Below are positions 57,544 through 64,000 of a stretch of DNA of 64,000 nt, piece by piece. Origin of the DNA: Sphingomonas sp. GC_Shp_5 (GTDB lineage: Bacteria; Pseudomonadota; Alphaproteobacteria; Sphingomonadales; Sphingomonadaceae); contig NZ_JALNUP010000003.1 of NCBI RefSeq assembly GCF_026540855.1, positions 1-64,000 on the forward strand. The letters are read 5' to 3'. The translations under genes and the position numbers were made by a program. How positions within the stretch are numbered: the first letter of the stretch is position 1; every line of letters starts with the position of its first letter. The notes under the pieces are model-generated. The model saw only the letters and a list, made by a program, of their open reading frames with translations, was not told where the DNA came from and searched no databases.

Positions 57544-57621
57544 ACCCTGCCAACTCGTTGATAACGCCTGGGTCTGTACAGATCGGCGGCGAGCGACACT
57601 GCCCGTCCCTTGCCCATCGCC

Positions 57622-57660
57622 GGACAGGTGTGTCCACGACCGGACGCCCGGTGGACACAC
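57622..57660. promoter_or_regulatory. inverted repeats, probable enhancer sites of the NtrC-type regulator
   Basis: GTGTGTCCAC (57628-57637) and GTGGACACAC (57651-57660) form a perfect 10-bp inverted repeat with a 13-base spacer. GGACA just before it (57622-57626) faces the first TGTCC. The cluster sits about 125 bp upstream of the urcA-side sigma-54 start, the normal distance for an enhancer-binding protein, and close upstream of the regulator's own sigma-54-like promoter. Confidence 0.65.
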
Positions 57661-57669
57661 GGCGCCCGC

Positions 57670-57685
57670 TGGCACGTATCTTGAT
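57670..57685 (+). promoter_or_regulatory. sigma-54 promoter-like sequence for response regulator gene
   Basis: TGGCACGTATCTTGAT matches TGGCACG-N4-TTGCW except for A in place of C at the -12 position. It lies just before the regulator ATG at 57698, which would make the message nearly leaderless unless an internal ATG (57716) is used. It implies autoregulation. Confidence 0.6.
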
Positions 57686-57697
57686 TGTAGCGCGGAC

Positions 57698-59089
57698 ATG
57701 ACCAAAGCTGCCCCGATGCCCGCTTCGCCGCCGTTCGCCCGCTGCCTCGTCGTCGATGATGACGAGGATATCCTGTTGTCGGCGCGGCTGTTGCTCGCGC
57801 CGATGTTTGCCGAGGTCACTACCACCATGTCGCCGGCCGAGGCGGTCGCGATGATGACGCGTACCCCAGTGGACCTGGTGCTGCTCGACGCCAATTTCGC
57901 GCGCGGCGCCACCGATGGCGCCGAGGGCTTCGCCTGGCTAGCGCGGATGATCGCGGCCGACCCCGCCGCCGCGATCGTGATGATCACCGCGCACAGCAGC
58001 GTCGGCGTCGCGGTCGCCGCGATGAAGCATGGCGCGACCGACTTCGTCTCTAAGCCCTGGAACAACGATCGCCTGCTGGCGACGGTGCGCAACGCCGCCT
58101 CGCTCGGCCGGTCGCGCCGCGGCAACGGCACCGAGGCTCCCACGGCGACGGCCGCTTCGCCGCTGCTCGGCGGCTCGCCGGCAATGGCGCGGGTCCAGTC
58201 GCTGATCGAGAAGGCGGCGCCGACCGACGCCAATGTGCTGATCCTTGGCGAGAACGGCACCGGCAAGGAACTGGTTGCGCGCGAGCTCCATCGCCTGTCA
58301 CGCCGCGCCGCGCGCGAGATGGTGACGGTGGATCTCGGCGCGGTCGCCGAAACGCTGTTCGATTCCGAGCTGTTCGGTCATGCCAAAGGCGCCTTCACCG
58401 ATGCCCGCGCCGACCGTGTCGGCCGCCTTCAGGCCGCCGACGGCAGCACGCTGTTCCTCGACGAGATCGGCAATCTGCCGCTGCATCTCCAGCCCAAATT
58501 GCTCACCGCGCTCGAACAGCGCCGGGTGACGCCAGTCGGCTCGAACAAGTCGATCCCGATCGACGTCCGCGTCATCTCCGCGACCAACGCCGCAGTCGAC
58601 GACGAGCGCTCGTTCCGCCAGGATCTGTTGTTCAGGCTCAACACCGTCGAGATCGAACTGCCCGGCCTGCGCGAGCGGCGTGAGGACATCCCGCTGCTGC
58701 TCGCGACCTTCCTCGCCGAGGCGCGTGCGCGCTACGACAAGCCCGATCGTCGCCTGCCCGCCGAACTGCGCGCGGCGCTGGTCGCGCACGACTGGCCCGG
58801 CAACGTCCGCGCGCTGCGCCATGCCGCCGAGCGCGCGGTGATCCTCGCCGAGGGGCCAAGCTATACCGCGGACGACTTCCCGCTCGGCCGGACGGCGACG
58901 CCGCCGGTCGCGCCAGCGTCACCGACACCGGCCTCACCTGCCAGCGACGATCTCAACCTCGATCGCGTTGAGCGGCAGGCGATCGAACAGGCGCTGAAGA
59001 AACACGCGTTCAACATTTCCACCGCCGCAAGTGAGTTGGGGCTGTCGCGCGGCACGCTTTATCGGCGCATGGAGAAGCACGGTCTTTAG
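57698..59089 (+). CDS. NtrC-family sigma-54-dependent response regulator
   Basis: A 463-residue regulator. The receiver domain has the acidic cluster VVDDDED, phospho-acceptor Asp-64 (VLLDANF) and Lys-119 (FVSKPWN). The AAA+ domain has Walker A GENGTGKE (184-191), the sigma-54 loop reading GAFTDA (231-236) instead of the usual GAFTGA, and Walker B TLFLDEIGNLP. A Fis-type HTH closes the protein (NISTAASELGLSRGTLYRRM). ATG 57698 is chosen; the frame is open upstream. The kinase gene overlaps its end. It should activate the two flanking sigma-54-type promoters and so control the UrcA-like protein and MacAB-TolC export. Confidence 0.93.
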   Translation: MTKAAPMPASPPFARCLVVDDDEDILLSARLLLAPMFAEVTTTMSPAEAVAMMTRTPVDLVLLDANFARGATDGAEGFAWLARMIAADPAAAIVMITAHSSVGVAVAAMKHGATDFVSKPWNNDRLLATVRNAASLGRSRRGNGTEAPTATAASPLLGGSPAMARVQSLIEKAAPTDANVLILGENGTGKELVARELHRLSRRAAREMVTVDLGAVAETLFDSELFGHAKGAFTDARADRVGRLQAADGSTLFLDEIGNLPLHLQPKLLTALEQRRVTPVGSNKSIPIDVRVISATNAAVDDERSFRQDLLFRLNTVEIELPGLRERREDIPLLLATFLAEARARYDKPDRRLPAELRAALVAHDWPGNVRALRHAAERAVILAEGPSYTADDFPLGRTATPPVAPASPTPASPASDDLNLDRVERQAIEQALKKHAFNISTAASELGLSRGTLYRRMEKHGL

Positions 59090-60410
59090 GCGGCGTTTCG
59101 CGCTGCGCCTCGCCGGCCGGGTGGCGCTGCTGCTGGCGGCGCTCGCGGTGGCGAGCCTGCTGGCCGCTTATGGCCGGGCGCCGACCGCGATGTTGCTGGC
59201 GTTCGCCTTTGCCGCGCTGCTCACCGTCAGCCTGTGGCGGCTGGTCGCCGAGAGCAACATCGAGCTCGCGCGGTTCGTCGCCGCGCTCGACCGCACCGAT
59301 CTCAGCCAATCGTTCGCCTGGGCCGGGCGCGGCGCCGGCTTCGACCGGCTGGGCGACGCCTATGAGCGCGCGCTGGCGCGGCTCCGGCGCGAACGCGCGA
59401 GCGGCCTGGAAGCGACCACCTTTGCCGCCGCCCTTGCCGATGGTGCGCCGACGCCGCTGCTGGTGATCGGCCCGGGCGAGGCGCTCGTCCTCGCCAACAA
59501 GGCAGCGCGCCGCCAGTTCGGCCGCGGCGCGCCGACCAGTCTTGCCGCGCTTGCGCCGTTCGGCGAGCCGTTCGTCGAGCTGTTGCGCGGCGCGGGGCCC
59601 GGCCCGAGCCGGCTCGGCCGCATTCTCGCCGACGGGCTGTCGCAGCGCGTGGTCGTGGATACCACCGTGATCGAAACCGGGGGCGAGCTCAGGCGGATCG
59701 TCGCGGTCAAGGTGATCCAGGCCGAGCTCGACGGCGCAGAGTTGGCGGCGCAGATCGATCTGGTGCGCGTCCTCACCCATGAGATCATGAACTCGCTGAC
59801 TCCGGTCACCTCGCTCGCGGCGACCGCCAAGCGGCTGCTCGACGGGCTTGACGACGACGGCAACCAGGGTGCCGCCGACGCCCGGCTGGCGGTCGATGCG
59901 CTGGCGCGGCGCGCCGGCGAGCTCGAGCATTTCATCGAGACCTACAAGGGTTTCAGCGAGGCGCCAGCACTACGCCGCGCGCCGATCGACGTCGCCGACT
60001 GGCTGATGCGAACCGTGGCGATCCACCAGGCCGGGCGCGACGGCACGCCGGTGACGCTCGACATCGCCGCGGGGCTGCCGCGGCTCGACGGCGATGTCGC
60101 GCTGCTCACCCAAGTGCTGCTCAACCTGTTGAAGAACGCCCACGAGGCGACTGCCGCGCTGCCCAGCGCTCAGATCCGGCTGGTCGCCACGACCGCCGGC
60201 GCCAGCCACCTGCGCATCGCCGTGATCGACAATGGCGCGGGCATCCCCGCAGCCCTCGCCCGCGAGGTGTTCCTCCCCTTCTTCACCACCAAGCCGCACG
60301 GCAGCGGCATTGGCCTCAGCTTCGCGCGCCAGATTGTGCTGCTGCACGGCGGCCAGATCGGCGTTGCCGCTGGCCTGCCCAATTGCGTAGAAATGTCGCT
60401 GCCGCTCTAG
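59031..60410 (+). CDS. NtrB-like membrane histidine kinase
   Basis: Up to 459 residues. Two close hydrophobic segments (VALLLAALAVASLLAAYG and AMLLAFAFAALLTVSLWRL) precede a linker and PAS-like region (LLVIGPGEALVLANKAARRQ). The HisKA motif VLTHEIMNSLTPV has His-250 by the longest frame. The ATPase domain shows LLNLLKNAHEA (N box), VIDNGAGIP (G1) and HGSGIGLSFARQIV (G2). The start is uncertain: GTG 59031 overlaps the regulator gene by 59 bases, while GTG 59121 would begin right at the first helix. There is almost no periplasmic loop, so it probably senses a signal in or near the membrane. It is the cognate kinase of the regulator. Confidence 0.9.
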   Translation: MSWGCRAARFIGAWRSTVFRRRFALRLAGRVALLLAALAVASLLAAYGRAPTAMLLAFAFAALLTVSLWRLVAESNIELARFVAALDRTDLSQSFAWAGRGAGFDRLGDAYERALARLRRERASGLEATTFAAALADGAPTPLLVIGPGEALVLANKAARRQFGRGAPTSLAALAPFGEPFVELLRGAGPGPSRLGRILADGLSQRVVVDTTVIETGGELRRIVAVKVIQAELDGAELAAQIDLVRVLTHEIMNSLTPVTSLAATAKRLLDGLDDDGNQGAADARLAVDALARRAGELEHFIETYKGFSEAPALRRAPIDVADWLMRTVAIHQAGRDGTPVTLDIAAGLPRLDGDVALLTQVLLNLLKNAHEATAALPSAQIRLVATTAGASHLRIAVIDNGAGIPAALAREVFLPFFTTKPHGSGIGLSFARQIVLLHGGQIGVAAGLPNCVEMSLPL

Positions 60411-60433
60411 GGCGCTGGGGGGAACCCGAAGAC

Positions 60434-60690
60434 AGCTATTTCACTTCCGCCTCCTTGTCTCGGGTCTTGGTGATGTAGCTCTCGAGGATCTCGCCCTCAT
60501 GATCGACCGCTCGCCAGAGGTAGACCATCTCGCCATTGAGCTTCACGTACATCTCGTTGAGATGTCACCGCCAGTGGCGGAAGCCTCGCATCCGCGACAC
60601 CTGTTGGCGGCGTAAATTACCGGCGAACATCGGCCCGAACCTGTTCCACCAAATCCGTACCGTCTCGTGGCAGATAGCAAGAACTTAACG
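60434..60690 (-). mobile_element. remnant of an IS6-family transposase (N-terminal/middle part)
   Basis: Read on the minus strand: ICHETVRIWWNRFGPMFAGN, then VSRMRGFRHWR, a TGA stop where Trp is expected, then HLNEMYVKLNGEMVYLWRAV and ILESYITKTRDKEAEVK before a stop. This is the DDE-transposase region with the first catalytic Asp replaced by Asn (HLNE for the usual HLDE). The N-terminus before it is also broken. The C-terminal part is missing here, but a C-terminal fragment of the same family lies at 42830-42985. Confidence 0.8.
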
Positions 60691-61046
60691 CCTGCTCGCA
60701 GGCTAATAGGAGTCGCCGTGCGATATTTCTAGTTGATGCACAGCTATATAGGCAGCGGTCACGCTAACATCCTCGCACATCTTGCGCCACCGTCATCTCG
60801 ACATGCCGCCCTGTTAAACGTACTTCTGTATTGAAGCGCAGAGCATTGGTGGAACGGCGTATTCTGGTCGAGAGCGGTCTGGCAGCTTGCGGCGGCTTGG
60901 ACCCGCAACTGGACGTGGGCTTGTTCTTATCGGCTCCCTAACATCGGACATCCGTTCATCTCGATCAGCGGAGCCGTAGACGCGCTTCTCCATACTCCCC
61001 TGATGACTGTCCTCAGCGCAACTTTACAGGTACGTCTGCCGGTGAG
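60691..61046. other. gene-free stretch between transposase remnant and MFS gene
   Basis: No gene supported on either strand. All frames are broken within short distances and base composition is lower in G+C than nearby genes, as in decayed mobile-element DNA. No terminal inverted repeats were found. Confidence 0.45.
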
Positions 61047-62234
61047 CTACCGTCCCGCATGAATGATGGCTTGGGAGAATTTGGAAGCCGCCATCTCACG
61101 GCGCACATTGCGACCGGTAGGCGGCATGTTGGCTTTGAGCAGCAATGCGTCTAATGACTGCCGAATAGCCGAAGCGAAACCCGCCAGGCTGATCGCGACG
61201 ATCCCGCTCCCCGCTATCAGCAACGCGCGCGCGCCGAACATCTCGATCAGCCGCGGCGCGCCCTTGCTGATCGCAAAGACCGTGATCGTCAGCGGCATAT
61301 AGCCGAGCCCGGCGGCAAGTGGCGTCCAGCCCAGCACGCGCTCGAGATATTGCACGAGCAGGAACAGCATGGCGAAGTGCACGCCGACGATCAGCGCCAT
61401 CACGCCAAGCCCGCCGAGCCGCGATCGGTCGCGCAATAGACCCAGGTCGAGCAACGGCGCCGCGTGGCGCTGCTCGATCCGGAAGAAGAGCACCAGCAGC
61501 GCTGCCGCGCTGGCGAAGGCGGCAAGCGTGCCCGTAGCGGTCCAGCCATGGTCCGCGGCGCTGATGAAGCCATAGACCAGAGCGACCGAGCCGAACGTCG
61601 CGGTAAGCGCGCCGGCCACGTCGAGCCGCGCCGGCCTCGGATGCGTTTCTGCGACGAGGCGACCGATAGCGGACACTACAAGTACCCCGACCGGCACGTT
61701 AATGAGCAGCGCCCAGCGCCACGACAGGAAATCGGTCAGCACTCCGCCAAGGATCAGACCGGCGGACGCGCCGATCGACGATACCGCAGTGAACAGCGAG
61801 AGGCCCCGCGCGCGCTCTGCCTCGTCGCGCGCCATGACCATCACCAATGCGAGAACGCTTGGCGCCGCCAGTGCAGCCCCTGCTCCCTGCGCTACGCGTG
61901 CCGCGATCAATATCGCGGGCATGTGCGCCAACCCGCCGACGAGCGAGGCAGCCACGAAGACGGTCAGCCCGATCCGGAAGGCGCGGACCTGCCCGACCAT
62001 ATCGCCGAGCCGGCCGCCGAGCAGCAGCAACCCGCCGAACGCCAAGCCGAAGGCGTTGGGCACCCAGGTCAGCCCGGCTGCACTGAAGCCGAGATCCGCC
62101 TGGATGCGCGGCAGCGCGACGACGACGATCAGGAAGTCCATCGCGAGCATGAGCTGCGCCGCGAGGACCGTCCATAACGCGAGCGCGCGACGATGGGCCG
62201 CGGGGACGGCGTCCCCGCGGTGTGAACTTGGCAT
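61047..62234 (-). CDS. MFS drug exporter (DHA2-type), C-terminus abnormal
   Basis: 395 residues from ATG 62234. The N-terminal half is a normal 14-helix-type exporter: WTVLAAQLMLAMDFLIVVVA, the motif GGRLGDMVGQVRAFRIG, motif C-like VSSIGASAGLILGGVLTDFL, and WRWALLINVPVGVLVV. Helices continue to GARALLIAGSGIVAISLAGF. The sequence then turns into a polar tail (LLLKANMPPTGRNVRREM...) with no further helices, whereas family members continue for about 80-100 residues more. The change lies about 500 bp from a transposase remnant, so a deletion or insertion probably removed the end. Transport function is doubtful. Confidence 0.8.
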   Translation of the reverse strand: MPSSHRGDAVPAAHRRALALWTVLAAQLMLAMDFLIVVVALPRIQADLGFSAAGLTWVPNAFGLAFGGLLLLGGRLGDMVGQVRAFRIGLTVFVAASLVGGLAHMPAILIAARVAQGAGAALAAPSVLALVMVMARDEAERARGLSLFTAVSSIGASAGLILGGVLTDFLSWRWALLINVPVGVLVVSAIGRLVAETHPRPARLDVAGALTATFGSVALVYGFISAADHGWTATGTLAAFASAAALLVLFFRIEQRHAAPLLDLGLLRDRSRLGGLGVMALIVGVHFAMLFLLVQYLERVLGWTPLAAGLGYMPLTITVFAISKGAPRLIEMFGARALLIAGSGIVAISLAGFASAIRQSLDALLLKANMPPTGRNVRREMAASKFSQAIIHAGR

Positions 62235-62294
62235 GACGACATTCCCTATCGAAAGGAGAGCAAGCCCGGGGGCGTCGCCCCCGGCCTGCACCGT

Positions 62295-63041
62295 TCAGAG
62301 CCCGCGCGCGCCGCCGGTGACGCGGATCGATTCACCGCTGATCCAGTGCGAATCGTCCGAGGCGAGGAACACCGCGGTCGGCGCGATATCCTCCGCTTCG
62401 CCGACGCGGCCGAGCGGCGTCTCGGCGAGCAACCGCTCGCGCAGGTCGCCCACGAACGCGCCGTCGGTGGCGGGCGTGTTGGTATAGCCCGGCATGATCG
62501 CGTTCACCCGGATGTTGCGCGGCCCGAGCTCACGCGCGAGGCCGTAGGTCATGTTGTCGACCGCGCCCTTGGTCGCCGAATAGACGCTGCCGCCAGCGGA
62601 CGGGTGCGTGCTGAGGATCGAGCTGATGTTGACGATGCTGCCGCCGGCCTCGCCGAAATGCTTCACCGCCTCGCGGGTGGCGAGGAAATAGCCGAGCACG
62701 TTGAGGTTGAACTGCTTGTGGAACGCGTCCTCGGTCAGGTCGGTGACCATCTCGAACACCGCGACGCCGGCATTGTTGACGAGCACGTCGACCTTGCCAT
62801 GATCGGCGACGACCGTGTCGAACAGCCGCACGACATCGGCCGACTTGGACATATCGGCCTGCACCGCTACCGCCGTGCCGCCCGCTGCGACGATCGAGTC
62901 GACCACCGCGTCGGCGCGGTCCTTGCTACCCATGTAATTGACGATGACGACCGCGCCCTCGGCGCCGAACGCCTTGGCGATGCCGGCGCCGATGCCGCTC
63001 GATGCGCCGGTGACGATGGCTACTTTTCCGGTGAGTTTCAT
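62295..63041 (-). CDS. SDR-family oxidoreductase
   Basis: A 248-residue classical short-chain dehydrogenase. It has the cofactor motif TGASSGIG (11-18), VDVLVNNAGVAVFE, the catalytic Ser in IVNISSIL, Tyr-Lys in VYSATKGAV and the C-terminal WISGESIRVTGGARG. The missing acidic residue after strand two (VIVNYMGSKDRAD) favours NADP(H). ATG 63041 is preceded by AAGGACAG. It lies 60 bp upstream of the MFS gene on the same strand and is divergent from the AraC gene, which probably controls it. Confidence 0.94.
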   Translation of the reverse strand: MKLTGKVAIVTGASSGIGAGIAKAFGAEGAVVIVNYMGSKDRADAVVDSIVAAGGTAVAVQADMSKSADVVRLFDTVVADHGKVDVLVNNAGVAVFEMVTDLTEDAFHKQFNLNVLGYFLATREAVKHFGEAGGSIVNISSILSTHPSAGGSVYSATKGAVDNMTYGLARELGPRNIRVNAIMPGYTNTPATDGAFVGDLRERLLAETPLGRVGEAEDIAPTAVFLASDDSHWISGESIRVTGGARGL

Positions 63042-63199
63042 GGAAACTGTCCTTGGATGATCGCGAGTGACGGCGTCGCTCGCTTGCCTCCCCAAGATGG
63101 TGCCGCAGGCGGGCGACCCCATGCCGGTTATTCTCCCGTTCTTGCCCGATCTTCTCACAGCCGGTTGTTTCGGGGCCCCGCCCGGGCCACTTGGGGCTG

Positions 63200-64000
63200 A
63201 TGGAAACAGCGATGGACGAGTTGCGCGGCATCGTGATGCGCGCGGGGAGCAGGTGGACCGATACCGGCATCCCCCGCGTGCAGATGGTGCGATCCGAGGG
63301 CTGTGCCGATCAGGTCTACGAGCCGATGCTGCACCTGGTGCTGCAGGGCTCCAAAAGTTTGTCGATCGGCGAGCAGAATCTGCGCTTCGACGAGGCGCGC
63401 TATTTCGTCGTGCCGGTGCATGTACCCGCGACCGGCGAAGTGCAGCCCGACGGCGCGGCGCCCTATCTGGCGGTGAGCCTGAAACTAGACCCGACGATCA
63501 TCGCGTCGCTGATGGCGGAGATGCATGGTGCGGGGACGACGCCGCACCCAACGGGCTTTGCCGTATCGGCCGCGACGCCCGAACTGATCGACGCCTGGCT
63601 GCGGATGATGCGGCTGATCGACCGGCCGAACGAAGCGCCGATCCTCGCCGCGATGATCGAGCGCGAGATCCTCTTCCGCGTACTGATCGGCCCACAGGGC
63701 GACAAGTTGCGCGAAGTCGCCTGCGCCGACAGCCGGCTGGCGCAGGTACGGCCGGCGATCGACTGGATCCGCGACAATTTCGCCGAACCTATCCACGCCG
63801 AGCCGCTCGCCGGCATGGTGGGGATGAGCGTCGCGGCCTTCTATCGCCACTTCAAGGCAGTGACCTCGATGGCGCCGATTCAGTATCGGAAACGACTTCG
63901 CCTGCTGAAGGCGCGCCGCCTACTGCTGTTCGAGACGCACGACGTCGGCAAGATTGCCTATGCGGTCGGCTATGAAAGCGCGTCGCAGTTCAGTCGCGAA
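63200..64000 (+). CDS. AraC-family transcriptional regulator (C-terminus beyond window edge)
   Basis: The frame runs from ATG 63200 to the window end (267 codons) without a stop; ATG 63212 is an alternative. The N-terminal domain is the AraC_N cupin type (YEPMLHLVLQGSKSLSIGEQ, YFVVPVHVPATGEV). The C-terminal double HTH is mostly present (AEPLAGMVGMSVAAFYRHFK, then IAYAVGYESASQFSRE), so only a short end is cut off. It is divergent from the SDR/MFS pair, an arrangement common for regulators of such oxidoreductases. Confidence 0.92.
   Translation, partial: METAMDELRGIVMRAGSRWTDTGIPRVQMVRSEGCADQVYEPMLHLVLQGSKSLSIGEQNLRFDEARYFVVPVHVPATGEVQPDGAAPYLAVSLKLDPTIIASLMAEMHGAGTTPHPTGFAVSAATPELIDAWLRMMRLIDRPNEAPILAAMIEREILFRVLIGPQGDKLREVACADSRLAQVRPAIDWIRDNFAEPIHAEPLAGMVGMSVAAFYRHFKAVTSMAPIQYRKRLRLLKARRLLLFETHDVGKIAYAVGYESASQFSRE

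Overview
The window reads as chromosomal DNA of a high-GC alphaproteobacterium, most likely a sphingomonad (Sphingomonas or a close relative). This rests on several family-level signs: TonB-dependent receptors paired with tryptophan-halogenase-like flavoproteins and a cupin_8 protein, a UrcA-family protein, a Lig-type protocatechuate 4,5-cleavage lower pathway, a LOV-HWE photoreceptor kinase, and consistently GC-rich third codon positions. No rRNA, tRNA, CRISPR array or replication origin was seen. Both edges cut through a gene: a LysR regulator on the left and an AraC regulator on the right.

Layout. 1-2.6 kb: LysR regulator, a two-helix membrane protein and a fatty acid hydroxylase, all on the minus strand. 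3.0-12.3 kb: a complete MdtABC-OprM-like RND pump operon on the plus strand (adaptor, two RND permeases, outer-membrane lipoprotein), with low-complexity Thr/Gly/Ser/Ala inserts in the second permease and in the outer-membrane factor. 12.4-16.5 kb: a minus-strand operon of a metzincin metallopeptidase, a caspase-like peptidase, a small unknown protein and a small membrane protein. This is the best candidate for an undescribed system. 16.7-19.2 kb: a blue-light (LOV) HWE histidine kinase and an unknown membrane protein. 19.3-23.5 kb: a DUF885 protein with a C-terminal deletion/frameshift, then catalase-peroxidase KatG.

24.1-32.1 kb: a lower protocatechuate 4,5-cleavage pathway. LigI opens 2-pyrone-4,6-dicarboxylate, a LigU/PrpF-type tautomerase and LigJ convert oxalomesaconate, and a LigK-type aldolase yields pyruvate and oxaloacetate. 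An OprB-type porin and a DctA-type carrier are transcribed with the aldolase and tautomerase. The central LysR regulator has two tandem helix-turn-helix domains, the first interrupted by an amber codon. 32.3-42.3 kb: a carbohydrate-uptake locus with a LacI regulator, two tryptophan-halogenase-like proteins, a TonB-dependent receptor and a secreted GH3 glycosidase; two LacI-type operator-like palindromes lie upstream of the receptor. 43.1-45.0 kb: a divergent TetR / FAD-monooxygenase pair. 45.1-51.0 kb: a second TonB-receptor / halogenase / cupin_8 operon.

51.4-60.4 kb: a MacAB-TolC-like export operon and a UrcA protein, divergent from an NtrC-family response regulator followed by its histidine kinase. 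The divergent region holds two sigma-54 promoter-like sequences facing apart, with TGTCC/GGACA inverted repeats between them. 60.4-64 kb: an IS6-family transposase remnant, an MFS exporter with an abnormal C-terminus, an SDR oxidoreductase and an AraC regulator. A second IS6-family remnant, holding the C-terminal part, lies at 42.8-43.0 kb on the same strand, so the two remnants bracket about 17 kb.
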